Below are positions 22,587 through 30,953 of a stretch of 35,929 nt of DNA, piece by piece. The notes beneath the pieces were generated by a model that did no database searches, was not told the origin of the DNA, and was given only the letters and a program-made list of their open reading frames with translations. The translations under genes were made by a program, and so were the position numbers. The stretch's first letter is position 1. Each line of letters opens with the position of its first letter. The stretch is from Hominimerdicola alba 8 (GTDB lineage: Bacteria; Bacillota; Clostridia; Oscillospirales; Ruminococcaceae), in NCBI RefSeq assembly GCF_000178155.2, contig NZ_ADKM02000089.1:1-35929 (forward strand), read 5' to 3'.

Positions 22587-24092
22587 ATGGAGATAAGTGT
22601 ACTTCGTCTGCTTGAAAAGACAGCAGACAAATTCGGCGGCAAGACCGCTTACGCTGACAGCGAAAACAGCCTGACATTCGCAGAAGTTGAAGAAAAGGCT
22701 AAAAGGCTGGGCAGTGCACTGTCAGAAATGATACCTCCCCGCAGTCCCGTTGCCATAATGACAGGCAGAAACGTTCTGACACCTGTGGTCTTTTTAGGCG
22801 TAGTGTATGCGGGCTGTTTTTATGCCCCGATGGACTGTACTCAGCCGACTGCAAGGCTGAAAGATATCCTGTCAGTGCTTCAGCCGAAGATACTGCTGGC
22901 TGACAGCGAGGGCATGAAGACTGCGAAAGAACTGGGGTTTGAGGGCGAGATACTTCTGACAGATGACCTTTTCGCCCACGATATCGACCGCTGCGCACTT
23001 GATGCGCGCGCAAGGTCAGCGTGCGCAGATGACCCGCTTTACACGATATTCACATCAGGTTCGACAGGCAAGCCGAAGGGTGTAATAACCTCGATGATGT
23101 CGCTGATGTGCTATATAAGCGCCTATATCGAAGTAATGGGCATAGACGAGAATGACAGGCTGGGCAATCAGTCGCCGCTTGACTACATCGCGGCGGTGCG
23201 CGATATCTACATACCCATCTTCACGGGTGCGAGCATGTTCATCATACCAAAGCAGTGCTTTATGATGCCTGCGGAACTTTTCAGGGTGATGAACGAGCAG
23301 AAGATAACCGCTGTGGGCTGGAGCGTTTCGGTATTCACCATAGCGGTGAAGCTGAAAGCGTTTGCTGAGAGCAAGCCCGAATATCTGAAAAAAGTCTGCT
23401 TCTCAGGTTCGGTGATGCCTTGCAGTGCGCTTAAGGCATGGCAGGAGGCTCTGCCTGATACGAAATTCGTAAACCAGTACGGTCCTACCGAGTGTACTGC
23501 TTCATGCACCTATCACGAGGTAGAGGGCATCGTCGATGAGGGCGACACATTGCCGATAGGCAAGCCTTACCGCAATTACAGGGTGTTCCTGCTTGACGAT
23601 AACGACAAGGAAGTACCCGTCGGTGAACAGGGCGAGATATGCGTGGCAGGTCCCATACTGGCGCTGGGCTACTATAACAACAAGGAACTGACTGACAAGT
23701 CGTTCATACAGAACCCGCTGAACAAGGCTTTCGGTGAACTTATCTACAAAACGGGCGACTACGGTGTACTGCGCGAGGACGGCGTGATGCTGTTCAAGGG
23801 GCGCAAAGACAGGCAGATAAAGCATCTGGGACACAGGGTCGAACTTTCGGAGATAGAGAGTGCCGCGATGCGCCTTGACAGCATCAAAGACAGCTGTGCG
23901 ATGTACCAGAAGGAGAAAGAACTGATATGGCTCTTCTACACCGGTACGGCTTCCGTAAAGGAAGCGGCAGTGCATTTTCGCGGTATACTGCCGGGCTTCA
24001 TGGTGCCGAGAAAGCTGATACAGCTGGAAGAACTTCCCCATCTGCCAAACGGCAAGGTGAACATGCAGGCTTTGAAAGATATGATGAAATAA
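22587..24092 (+). CDS. Amino acid adenylation enzyme, DltA-like
   Basis: 501 residues; start 22587 (MEISVLRLL) has AGGAGAG 9 bases upstream. ANL-superfamily adenylate-forming enzyme: A3 YTIFTSGSTGKPKGV (152-166), A5 NQYGPTECT, A7 YKTGDYG, A8 FKGRKDRQIKHLGHRVE, A10 LPNGKVNMQ. It would activate an amino acid with ATP and load it on the carrier protein of the next gene. Size and layout match DltA (D-alanine:carrier ligase). However, where DltA has the FCGEVLP motif, whose Cys contacts the D-Ala side, this protein has FSGSVMP (272-278). That suggests a different substrate. First gene of the operon. Confidence 0.88.
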   Translation: MEISVLRLLEKTADKFGGKTAYADSENSLTFAEVEEKAKRLGSALSEMIPPRSPVAIMTGRNVLTPVVFLGVVYAGCFYAPMDCTQPTARLKDILSVLQPKILLADSEGMKTAKELGFEGEILLTDDLFAHDIDRCALDARARSACADDPLYTIFTSGSTGKPKGVITSMMSLMCYISAYIEVMGIDENDRLGNQSPLDYIAAVRDIYIPIFTGASMFIIPKQCFMMPAELFRVMNEQKITAVGWSVSVFTIAVKLKAFAESKPEYLKKVCFSGSVMPCSALKAWQEALPDTKFVNQYGPTECTASCTYHEVEGIVDEGDTLPIGKPYRNYRVFLLDDNDKEVPVGEQGEICVAGPILALGYYNNKELTDKSFIQNPLNKAFGELIYKTGDYGVLREDGVMLFKGRKDRQIKHLGHRVELSEIESAAMRLDSIKDSCAMYQKEKELIWLFYTGTASVKEAAVHFRGILPGFMVPRKLIQLEELPHLPNGKVNMQALKDMMK

Positions 24093-24215
24093 ACTGCGCA
24101 GTCACCTGTGATACGGCTTTCAGCGACAGTAAGTCAGGGCTGAAAAGTCTTCGGGCAGGACGCAGTAAAAAATATATAAATAGATAAAATGGTAAAATTA
24201 CAGGAGGAAATCAAA

Positions 24216-24449
24216 ATGAAAGAACAGCTTATGGAAGTACTGGAAGAGATCAGACCCGATGTGGATTTTGAGAACGAAAAACAGCTTATCACCGATGGTG
24301 TGCTGGATTCATTCGACATCGTTTCGCTGGTAACAGCGCTGAACGACCAGTTCGATATAGAGATAGAGGTAGGCAGTCTTGTGCCTGACAACTTCAACAG
24401 TATCGAGGGCATGATGGCTCTCATCGAGAAATTGCAGGACGAGGACTAA
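24216..24449 (+). CDS. Acyl (peptidyl) carrier protein, DltC-like
   Basis: 77 residues; AGGAGG lies 8 bases before the ATG, and the in-frame codons upstream are excluded. Acidic four-helix carrier with the 4'-phosphopantetheine site Ser32 in DGVLDSFDIVSLV. Length and the LDS motif match DltC and other stand-alone carriers. It would carry the amino acid as a thioester between the adenylation enzyme, the PLP enzyme and the membrane acyltransferase. The 124 bases before it contain no structure I recognise. Its stop codon is 3 bases from the start of the PLP enzyme gene. Confidence 0.9.
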   Translation: MKEQLMEVLEEIRPDVDFENEKQLITDGVLDSFDIVSLVTALNDQFDIEIEVGSLVPDNFNSIEGMMALIEKLQDED

Positions 24450-24452
24450 ATA

Positions 24453-25688
24453 ATGGACATTAATACAAAGAGCGGGCTGTCCCCCTTGCCAATGTCACAT
24501 GGCAATGCCGCTGATAACATCAGGCACAGCAGTGCTGCCGAGAAATTCGGCACGCCCTGTTATCTGTTCGATACTGATGTTTTCGCAAAGCGTGCGGCTG
24601 ATGTCAGTGCGGCTTTCGGTGAGAGGGTCGGGCTTTGCTATTCCATAAAAGCGAACCCTTTCCTGCTGGCGGCACTGCCCGAAGTGTTCAGATACATAGA
24701 GGTCTGTTCGCCGGGTGAACTGAGCATCTGCGAAAAAATCGGTGCACCGCTTGATAAGATAATTTTTTCGGGCGTGAACAAGACTGAGGAAGATGTGGCG
24801 CGGGCTTATGCTGACGGCGTGGCGATATTTACTGCTGAAAGCAGACTGCATGTGCGTCTGATAAACAACTGTGCTGTAAAAAACGGCGGCAGGGTAAAGC
24901 TGATACTCAGGCTGGCACACGGCAGTCAGTTCGGTATGGATAAGGCTGACCTCACCGATATCATCGCGCACAGAGAACAGTTTGCGGGCGTTGACATCAT
25001 CGGTCTGCATTACTTCACAGGAACGCAGAAAACTAAGGTAAAGACCATCGCTAAAGAACTTGAACTGCTGGACGAGTTCTGTCAGGAACTTGAAAGCGGG
25101 TACGGTTTCAAGGCACAGCACATCGAGTACGGCACAGGTCTTGGCGTTGAGTACTATAAGGACTTCACCGAAGACAGCGACCTTGCACTGCTGGCTGAGG
25201 CGGCTGAGGTCGTAAAGGCATTTGCCGAGAAATACCCGCTGACCGTTGAGATGGGCAGGTTTTTCGCGGCGCAGTGCGGCAGTTATCTGACAAAAGTGAT
25301 GGATATAAAGACCACTAATGACATAAACTATGTCATCTGTGACGGCGGCATAAACCACCTTAACTACTACGGACAGAACATGGCGATGAAAGTGCCGCCG
25401 ATATCTTTGGTGAACGGCACAGACGGTGAAAATACCTCTGACTACTGCCTCTGCGGAAGTCTTTGCACAACTGCTGACATTCTGGTGCGCAAGGTCACAC
25501 TGCCTGAACTCAAACGCGGTGATATACTGGCGTTTGACAAGTGCGGCGCTTACTCGGTGGCTGAGGGCATATCGGCTTTCCTGTCGCGGGCTATGCCGAA
25601 AGTCGCCCTTTACAGCAAGGCTGAGGGCTTACAGCTTGTGCGTGAACTGACCGAAACATATCCACTCAATACACCACAGCGGAGGTAA
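24453..25688 (+). CDS. Fold-type-III PLP decarboxylase-like enzyme
   Basis: 411 residues, the DAP/ornithine decarboxylase (LysA-like) group rather than alanine racemase. Schiff-base Lys66 in YSIKANPF; SPGELSICEK; RLAHGSQFGMD; GLHYFTGTQ (His186); the Gly-rich loop YGTGLGVEYY; EMGRFFAAQCGSY; CGSLCTTADIL with a likely active-site Cys; and FDKCGAYSVA. It should decarboxylate an amino acid. Because it sits between the carrier gene and the acyltransferase, its substrate may be carrier-bound, as with BtrK acting on glutamyl-BtrI in butirosin synthesis. The GTQ after His186 differs from the HIGSQ of LysA. A lysA role is unlikely in this context. No rival substrate can be excluded. Confidence 0.85.
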   Translation: MDINTKSGLSPLPMSHGNAADNIRHSSAAEKFGTPCYLFDTDVFAKRAADVSAAFGERVGLCYSIKANPFLLAALPEVFRYIEVCSPGELSICEKIGAPLDKIIFSGVNKTEEDVARAYADGVAIFTAESRLHVRLINNCAVKNGGRVKLILRLAHGSQFGMDKADLTDIIAHREQFAGVDIIGLHYFTGTQKTKVKTIAKELELLDEFCQELESGYGFKAQHIEYGTGLGVEYYKDFTEDSDLALLAEAAEVVKAFAEKYPLTVEMGRFFAAQCGSYLTKVMDIKTTNDINYVICDGGINHLNYYGQNMAMKVPPISLVNGTDGENTSDYCLCGSLCTTADILVRKVTLPELKRGDILAFDKCGAYSVAEGISAFLSRAMPKVALYSKAEGLQLVRELTETYPLNTPQRR

Positions 25689-25693
25689 CAGAC

Positions 25694-27292
25694 TTGACAT
25701 ATACTTCACTGAATTACCTCTTATATGCGGCGGTATGTCTGCTGGTATACGGCGTGACACCGAAAAAGTACCGATGGTGGGTACTGCTGGCGGCAAGTAT
25801 GGGCTTTTACGCCATAGTCTGCCTGAAGTACATCGGCTTTATCATACTCACTGCCGCGACCACTTACTTCGGCGGCATAAAGCTGGAAAAATACATAACC
25901 GACAGCGATGCTTACATCAAATCGCAGAAAGGCAAGTGGAGCAAGGAAGAAAAAAGCGCCTACAAGGATAAGGTAACGCGGAACAAAAAACGTATCTGCG
26001 CGGCGGTGCTGGTGTTCAATTTCGGTATACTATGCTTTCTGAAATACTACAACTTCTTTGCAGATTCACTTACTTCGGTGCTTAAGCACTTTGGCGGAAA
26101 AGTACCTAATTTAGGACTATTCCTGCCGTTGGGCATATCATTTTATACATTCCAGTCGATGGGTTACATCATCGACATTTACAGAAAAAAATACACGGCA
26201 GAGCGGAATTTCTTCAAATTCCTGCTGTTCGTGTCATTCTTCCCGCAGATAGTACAGGGACCTATCGCTTTTTACAGCGACCTCGCACATCAGCTGTACG
26301 CGGGTGAAGATGTCAGGTTCGAGAACTTCAAACAGGGCGTACTGCTGGTGACATGGGGCTTTTTCAAAAAGCTGGTCATTGCAGACAGGCTGGTAACAAC
26401 TGTCACGACCATTTCGGGCGACCACAAAAGCTATTCGGGCACTGCCATACTTTCGGCGGCACTGATATATGCTTTACAGCTTTATGCTGACTTTTCGGGC
26501 GGTATCGACATCTCGCGCGGCATCGCACAGCTTTTCGGCATAAACATGGCTGAAAACTTCAAACGTCCCTATTTCTCGAAAGATATCTCGGAATACTGGC
26601 ACAGATGGCATATCACACTGGGCGGCTGGCTGAGGGAATACCTCTTCTACCCTGTGGCTATGTCAAAGCCTTTCCAGAAGATGGGCAAGGCGCTGAAAGC
26701 AAAGTTCGGCATGAAGATATCAAAAGTCGTGCCTGTCAGCATCGCTTCACTGATAACATTTATAGTCGTCGGTATATGGCATGGCGCAAACTGGAAATAC
26801 GTGGCTTTCGGTGTGTGGAACGGCGGAATTATAATGATCTCGACACTGCTGGAAGATAATTTCACAGGCTGGAAGAACAAACTGCACATAAAGGAAAACA
26901 GCAAGCCTTTCGCGCTGTTTCAGATGTTTCGCACTTTCCTGATAGTACTGGTGGGTTATTATTTCGATATCGCACCAAACTTCAAGTCAGCGATGAGTAT
27001 GATGTACCTGTCTGTTGCCGACCTGCATATAAGCGAACTGGCAGGAAGAGAATTCTACAAGACGATATTGCTCAGCAAGAGAGAGATAGCGCTGGTGCTT
27101 GCTGCGATGCTGGTGCTGTTCATCGTTTCGCTGAAGCAGGAACGCTCGCAGACCACGCTGAGAGAGCAGATATGCAAAAAGAATTTTGTCGTGCAGTCGC
27201 TGGTATTCATCGTGCTGTTTTTCAGCGTTGTCATATTCGGCGTTTACGGTCCGGGTACCGACCCTGCGGACTTCTACTACATGCAGTTCTAG
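25694..27292 (+). CDS. MBOAT O-acyltransferase (AlgI/DltB-like)
   Basis: 532 residues from TTG at 25694, 7 bases after GGAGGT. Polytopic, about eleven hydrophobic segments. MBOAT motifs: LPLGISFYTFQSMGYIIDIY (144-163), PQIVQGPIAFY, EYWHRWHITLGGWLREYLFY (300-319) and the catalytic His363 in VGIWHGANWKY. It passes an acyl group from a cytoplasmic donor across the membrane to an external acceptor. Length and motifs are closer to AlgI than to DltB (about 400 residues). A charged insertion at 70-100 is not seen in DltB. It follows the PLP enzyme by 5 bases and is followed by the SGNH gene. Confidence 0.93.
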   Translation: MTYTSLNYLLYAAVCLLVYGVTPKKYRWWVLLAASMGFYAIVCLKYIGFIILTAATTYFGGIKLEKYITDSDAYIKSQKGKWSKEEKSAYKDKVTRNKKRICAAVLVFNFGILCFLKYYNFFADSLTSVLKHFGGKVPNLGLFLPLGISFYTFQSMGYIIDIYRKKYTAERNFFKFLLFVSFFPQIVQGPIAFYSDLAHQLYAGEDVRFENFKQGVLLVTWGFFKKLVIADRLVTTVTTISGDHKSYSGTAILSAALIYALQLYADFSGGIDISRGIAQLFGINMAENFKRPYFSKDISEYWHRWHITLGGWLREYLFYPVAMSKPFQKMGKALKAKFGMKISKVVPVSIASLITFIVVGIWHGANWKYVAFGVWNGGIIMISTLLEDNFTGWKNKLHIKENSKPFALFQMFRTFLIVLVGYYFDIAPNFKSAMSMMYLSVADLHISELAGREFYKTILLSKREIALVLAAMLVLFIVSLKQERSQTTLREQICKKNFVVQSLVFIVLFFSVVIFGVYGPGTDPADFYYMQF

Positions 27293-27315
27293 CAGACAGG
27301 GGATAAGGAGAAATA

Positions 27316-28542
27316 ATGAAAGGAATATACAAAAAGCGTATACTGAAAATAACGGCTCTGCTTATCGTCATGGTGCTCATCGCATTTATCTGCGAATCAC
27401 TGCTGATAAGGACGACCAGTGCCGCAGAAGCACACATAAAGAACTTTTACCGCGAACCCAAAAATTCGCTTGATGTTGCTGTGATAGGGTGCAGTGAGAT
27501 GTATGCCGACTACTCACCGCCAATAGCTTACCGCAATTTCGGCTTTACCAGCTACAATCTGGCGGTGGAGGGCGTGCCAGGTCACTTCTTCAATTCGATG
27601 CTGGACGAGTTTCTGTCGCGGCAGGATCCTCAGCTGGTGGTGTTTGAGGTCAACGGCTTCTTCTATACCGAAAAACACATAGCCATCGAAGGAAATAACC
27701 GCAGATGGCTCGACAACATGAAAAGAAATGCCAACTGGGCAGAGCTTATTCACGATACCATCGCAAAGGAAGATCAGTTCGACTATTATGTCAGACTGAG
27801 CAAGTACCATTCAAACTGGGAACGTCCCGAAGGACAGCTGGCAAGAATGTACAGTATGTACCTCAATTACAAAGGCGAAGTATCGAAGATGAAGAGCTTC
27901 GGCACACGCACCTCATGCAATTCCAAGAAGAAGGTCAACCGCAAAAAGCCTCCTCAGCTGACTGATTACGGCAGAGAATACTTGCAGGCGACCATCGACC
28001 ACTGCCGCGAACTGGGTCTTGAGAATGTGCTGTTCATACGTGAGCCGCACAAGGCAAAGATATCAGCCGAAACTGATGCCGAACTTGAAAAGATGATAAC
28101 CGACGGCGGCTACAAGTACCTGAACCTTGAAGCGATGTCTGACGAGATAGGCATAGACGAAAGCACCGATTACTACAACGGCGACCATCTGAACGTTTTC
28201 GGCAACGAGAAAGCCACGCTGTATCTCGGTAAATATATCATGGAGAATTACGACATCTCCACCGAGCATACCGAAGAGATAAACAAGCTGTGGGACGACT
28301 GCGCTGACTACACCGAAGAGGCTTTCAGCATTCTCAAAGAACGTACACTCGCTAATGAAGACAAGGTCTACAGCGAGTTCAACGACCTCAGTGAGAAAGG
28401 CAGCGCTCTGCGGGAAAAGTATCATAAGATAAAGAAACAAGGTAAGGACGAGAACTTCGATGAGCATGAGCCGCCTGAGTTCGGTGACGGCGAGGACTTC
28501 CCTACCGAATGCGAAGATAAAGCACCCGACAAAAAAGAATAA
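27316..28542 (+). CDS. Membrane-anchored SGNH-like protein (DltD/AlgJ-like)
   Basis: 408 residues; AAGGAG precedes the ATG by 6 bases. N-terminal anchor (about 9-28), outside the membrane the rest. SGNH block I is GCSEMYADYSP with nucleophile candidate Ser60; the C-terminal block is YYNGDHLNVFG with His291. It therefore should transfer the acyl group from the MBOAT exit site to the final polymer, as DltD and AlgJ/AlgX do. The end is an acidic/lysine-rich low-complexity tail. A strong terminator follows, so it closes the operon. The acceptor (teichoic acid, capsule, peptidoglycan or exopolysaccharide) cannot be told. Confidence 0.8.
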   Translation: MKGIYKKRILKITALLIVMVLIAFICESLLIRTTSAAEAHIKNFYREPKNSLDVAVIGCSEMYADYSPPIAYRNFGFTSYNLAVEGVPGHFFNSMLDEFLSRQDPQLVVFEVNGFFYTEKHIAIEGNNRRWLDNMKRNANWAELIHDTIAKEDQFDYYVRLSKYHSNWERPEGQLARMYSMYLNYKGEVSKMKSFGTRTSCNSKKKVNRKKPPQLTDYGREYLQATIDHCRELGLENVLFIREPHKAKISAETDAELEKMITDGGYKYLNLEAMSDEIGIDESTDYYNGDHLNVFGNEKATLYLGKYIMENYDISTEHTEEINKLWDDCADYTEEAFSILKERTLANEDKVYSEFNDLSEKGSALREKYHKIKKQGKDENFDEHEPPEFGDGEDFPTECEDKAPDKKE

Positions 28543-28553
28543 CTGATGAAATG

Positions 28554-28584
28554 AACGCGCTGTCGGCTGACGGCGCGTTTTTTT
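28554..28584 (+). terminator. Terminator of the five-gene operon
   Basis: AACGCGC (28554-28560) pairs with GCGCGTT (28573-28579), with further pairs inside, followed by seven T. Confidence 0.92.
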
Positions 28585-28593
28585 GTGCGGTGA

Positions 28594-28622
28594 TTGACAA
28601 GTTGAATGTAAAATGGTATAAT
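28594..28622 (+). promoter_or_regulatory. Consensus promoter of leuB
   Basis: TTGACA (28594-28599), exactly 17 bases, TATAAT (28617-28622). The leader of about 45 bases leaves no room for a T-box or attenuator. Confidence 0.9.
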
Positions 28623-28670
28623 ACCAGTGTATGAAAAATTTCTGCCGAAAGGCTAAAGGAGTTAATTGAA

Positions 28671-29753
28671 ATGAACAAGAAGATAACCGTTATCAAGGGC
28701 GACGGCATCGGTCCCGAGATAGTTACTGAGGCTATAAAAGTGCTGGACGCTGTGGCTGAAAAGTTCGGACACAGCTTTGAGTACACAGATATACTGATGG
28801 GCGGCTGCTCGATAGATGCCTGCGGCGTTCCGCTGACCGATGAGGCTGTTGCCACCGCAAAAGCGGCTGATGCTGTACTGCTGGGCGCTATCGGCGGCAA
28901 TACTTCAACTTCTCCCTGGTACAAGCTGGCACCGAACCTCAGACCTGAGGCAGGTCTGCTGAAGATACGCAAGGAACTGGGGCTGTTCGCAAACCTCAGA
29001 CCCGCAAACCTCTATGATGAACTGAAATTCGCGTGCCCGCTGAGAAGCGATATTATCGAGGGCGGCTTCGATATGATGATAATGCGTGAACTGACAGGCG
29101 GTCTGTACTTCGGCGCGAGAAAGACTGAGGTCGTTGACGGTGTTGAAACTGCGGTCGATACCCTCTCCTACAACGAGGACGAGATAAGACGCATCGCCAT
29201 AAAGGGCTTTGACATCGCCATGAAGCGCCGCAAGAAGGTGACCAGCGTTGACAAGGCTAACGTGCTGGATTCTTCAAGACTGTGGAGAAAGGTCGTAAAC
29301 GAAGTCGCTAAGGACTACCCTGAGGTAGAACTGGAGCACATGCTGGTGGACAACTGCGCTATGCAGCTGGTGCGTGACCCCAAGCAGTTCGATGTTATAC
29401 TGACCGAGAACATGTTCGGTGATATTCTTTCGGACGAGGCGGCTATGGTAAGCGGTTCGCTGGGTATGCTGGCTTCTGCTTCGCTGAACGACACAAAGTT
29501 CGGTCTGTATGAGCCGAGTCACGGTTCTGCCCCCGATATCGCAGGTCAGGACAAAGCTAACCCGCTGGCTACGATACTGTCGGCTTCGATGATGCTCAGA
29601 TATTCTTTCGATATGGACAAGGAAGCTGATGCCATCGACAATGCAGTTAAGCAGGTATTGGCTGAGGGCTACCGCACAGGCGACATCATGTCTGAGGGCA
29701 TGAAGCAGGTCGGCTGTAAGGAAATGGGCTCGCTGGTGGCTGAAAGAGTTTAA
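28671..29753 (+). CDS. leuB: 3-isopropylmalate dehydrogenase
   Basis: 360 residues, normal length. AAAGGAG precedes the ATG. Oxidises and decarboxylates 3-isopropylmalate to 2-oxoisocaproate with NAD+ in leucine synthesis. Signatures: [11 protein letters not shown] near the N-terminus, [13 protein letters not shown]-type motif ([14 protein letters not shown]), [10 protein letters not shown], the substrate/metal motif [20 protein letters not shown] and the NAD-binding [19 protein letters not shown]. These distinguish it from isocitrate dehydrogenase. It stands alone with its own consensus promoter; leuA, leuC and leuD are not in the window. A terminator follows. Confidence 0.95.
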   Translation: MNKKITVIKGDGIGPEIVTEAIKVLDAVAEKFGHSFEYTDILMGGCSIDACGVPLTDEAVATAKAADAVLLGAIGGNTSTSPWYKLAPNLRPEAGLLKIRKELGLFANLRPANLYDELKFACPLRSDIIEGGFDMMIMRELTGGLYFGARKTEVVDGVETAVDTLSYNEDEIRRIAIKGFDIAMKRRKKVTSVDKANVLDSSRLWRKVVNEVAKDYPEVELEHMLVDNCAMQLVRDPKQFDVILTENMFGDILSDEAAMVSGSLGMLASASLNDTKFGLYEPSHGSAPDIAGQDKANPLATILSASMMLRYSFDMDKEADAIDNAVKQVLAEGYRTGDIMSEGMKQVGCKEMGSLVAERV

Positions 29754-29756
29754 TAT

Positions 29757-29803
29757 AAAGATGTTTTGGTGGGGGCTGTCATTTATGGTGCCCCCATCTT
29801 TTT
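29757..29803 (+). terminator. Terminator of leuB
   Basis: GGGGGC (29771-29776) pairs with GCCCCC (29790-29795), extended by AAAGAT/ATCTTT (29757-29762, 29796-29801) across a 7-base bulge, ending in a short T-run. It lies just ahead of the ribosome binding site of the following gene. Confidence 0.75.
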
Positions 29804-29817
29804 ATAGGAGATTACTT

Positions 29818-30273
29818 ATGGACTTTTCAGATATGCTTCACGAAGTGATCTTCCCTGCGCTGGTATATTTTGTGCTTGGTGCGGCGGGCATTATCGGTGC
29901 TGTCATCTCACGAAAGGCAAAAAAAGAACTGAAACAGACAGCGGTGTATGTCAGCGGCAAAGTCATAGGATATAAGAGTTATCGTAACGGGTACGGCCGT
30001 TTTGTCGAGCGAAAACGGGATATAACGGTGGTATGCGTCCCGCCTGACAGCGCTGAGAAAGTGCGGTACATCATCACGACAAGCGGACATTTCACATTCA
30101 AATACAGGTGGGTGAAGAATGTCAGGCTGACTTATCCGCAAAACGGCGCTCCCCTTCTGCCCGAAGATGTGGGTCAGCTGAGTTTTAACGGCATCGCGGG
30201 TCTTATTGCGGGCGGCGTACTTATGCTGACTGCACTGGCGTATGTGATATGCTATGTTTTCAGAGTTGAATGA
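29818..30273 (+). CDS. Two-TM membrane protein (DUF3592-like), 151 aa
   Basis: The start at 29818 (MDFSDMLHEV) has AGGAG 7 bases upstream; the longer ORF runs through the leuB terminator. Layout: TM helix (about 10-31), an extracellular or cytoplasmic beta-rich stretch (TAVYVSGKVIGYKSYRNG ... RDITVVCVPPDSAEKVRYII), then a second TM (about 125-150). This is the layout of DUF3592-type proteins. Function unknown. Forms a pair with the next gene: same length and order of parts. Confidence 0.65.
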   Translation: MDFSDMLHEVIFPALVYFVLGAAGIIGAVISRKAKKELKQTAVYVSGKVIGYKSYRNGYGRFVERKRDITVVCVPPDSAEKVRYIITTSGHFTFKYRWVKNVRLTYPQNGAPLLPEDVGQLSFNGIAGLIAGGVLMLTALAYVICYVFRVE

Positions 30274-30288
30274 AAATGAGGTGAAACT

Positions 30289-30744
30289 ATGCGTATTATC
30301 GAAGAATTTTTCTTACCTGTTGCGGTATTCGGCTTTGTGTTGTATGTCAGCCTGTGGTATTTAAAGAATGCCCTGCCCATTTACAGGGACTTCCGCAGGA
30401 ATGGCAGGTCGGTACACGCAAGGGTCACAGGTTTCAAAGCCACTAAACTCGGCATACAAAACAGCGACAAATTCTTTGTCAATGTCGCAGCTGTTCCGCC
30501 CGACGGCGATACAGAAAAAAAATATGTGCTGTCCACCTGTCATCACAAGGGCAAGCGCTACAGCAAAGTGACAGAATGCAAAGTGATCTTTGTCGAAGGC
30601 GACCCTATACCTGTACTTAAAGAAGAAGTCAGACTTTGGCGCAGAGATATTATTATCAGCTTTGTTGGCGTTTTTTTGAGCCTTTTGATGATATCACTGT
30701 ACATATTTGCAGCGGCAGATATATTTTTTTCAAAAACCCCTTGA
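30289..30744 (+). CDS. Two-TM membrane protein (DUF3592-like), 151 aa, paralogue
   Basis: GAGGTGA precedes the ATG. TM at about 9-28, then VHARVTGFKATKLGIQNSDKF, VNVAAVPPDGDTEKKYVLST, and a TM at about 120-145. The PPDGDTEKKYVLST stretch aligns with PPDSAEKVRYIITT of the upstream protein, so the two are paralogues. 15 bases separate them. Its stop codon overlaps the tRNA-Lys promoter. Role unknown. Confidence 0.65.
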   Translation: MRIIEEFFLPVAVFGFVLYVSLWYLKNALPIYRDFRRNGRSVHARVTGFKATKLGIQNSDKFFVNVAAVPPDGDTEKKYVLSTCHHKGKRYSKVTECKVIFVEGDPIPVLKEEVRLWRRDIIISFVGVFLSLLMISLYIFAAADIFFSKTP

Positions 30745-30769
30745 CAAATAAAAAAAAAGATGCTATAAT
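30741..30769 (+). promoter_or_regulatory. Consensus promoter of tRNA-Lys
   Basis: TTGACA (30741-30746), exactly 17 bases, TATAAT (30764-30769) with TGC before it. Overlaps the stop codon of the preceding gene. Confidence 0.9.
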
Positions 30770-30804
30770 AATATAGTTGTTACAGGACATGTACTGTAAC
30801 AGAT

Positions 30805-30877
30805 GAGCCATTAGCTCAGTTGGCAGAGCATTTGACTTTTAATCAAAGGGTCTGGAGTTCGAATCTCCAATGGCTCA
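30805..30877 (+). tRNA. tRNA-Lys (anticodon UUU)
   Basis: 73 bases. Acceptor GAGCCAT/ATGGCTC, D-arm with AGCTCAGTTGGCAGAGC, anticodon arm TTTGA-CTTTTAA-TCAAA (anticodon TTT at 30838-30840), T-arm TGGAG-TTCGAAT-CTCCA, discriminator A. CCA is not encoded. All stems pair fully. Own promoter and terminator. Confidence 0.98.
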
Positions 30878-30882
30878 CTTAC

Positions 30883-30916
30883 CGCTCTCGACCTTCGGTT
30901 GAGGGCGTTGTTTTTT
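30883..30916 (+). terminator. Terminator of tRNA-Lys
   Basis: 11-bp stem including G-T pairs, CGCTCTCGACC/GGTTGAGGGCG (30883-30893, 30897-30907), loop TTC, then TTGTTTTTT. Confidence 0.92.
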
Positions 30917-30953
30917 AGGCAGTGTTTTTTGTACAGACATCGGCGGTGATATT

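Noticed and set aside
22587-25688. A siderophore gene cluster because of the neighbouring feo operon
   Set aside because: There are no condensation or siderophore-exporter genes, and an MBOAT plus membrane SGNH protein point to envelope modification. The feo palindrome is absent from this promoter.
24453-25688. lysA (diaminopimelate decarboxylase) or alanine racemase
   Set aside because: It lies inside an acyl-carrier operon, its His motif differs from LysA and it is longer and less similar than alanine racemase. It remains possible as a distant paralogue.
22587-28542. A standard dlt operon for D-alanylation
   Set aside because: Gene order, the extra PLP enzyme, the AlgI-like acyltransferase and the FSGS motif all differ from dlt. 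Related in logic but not the same system on present evidence.
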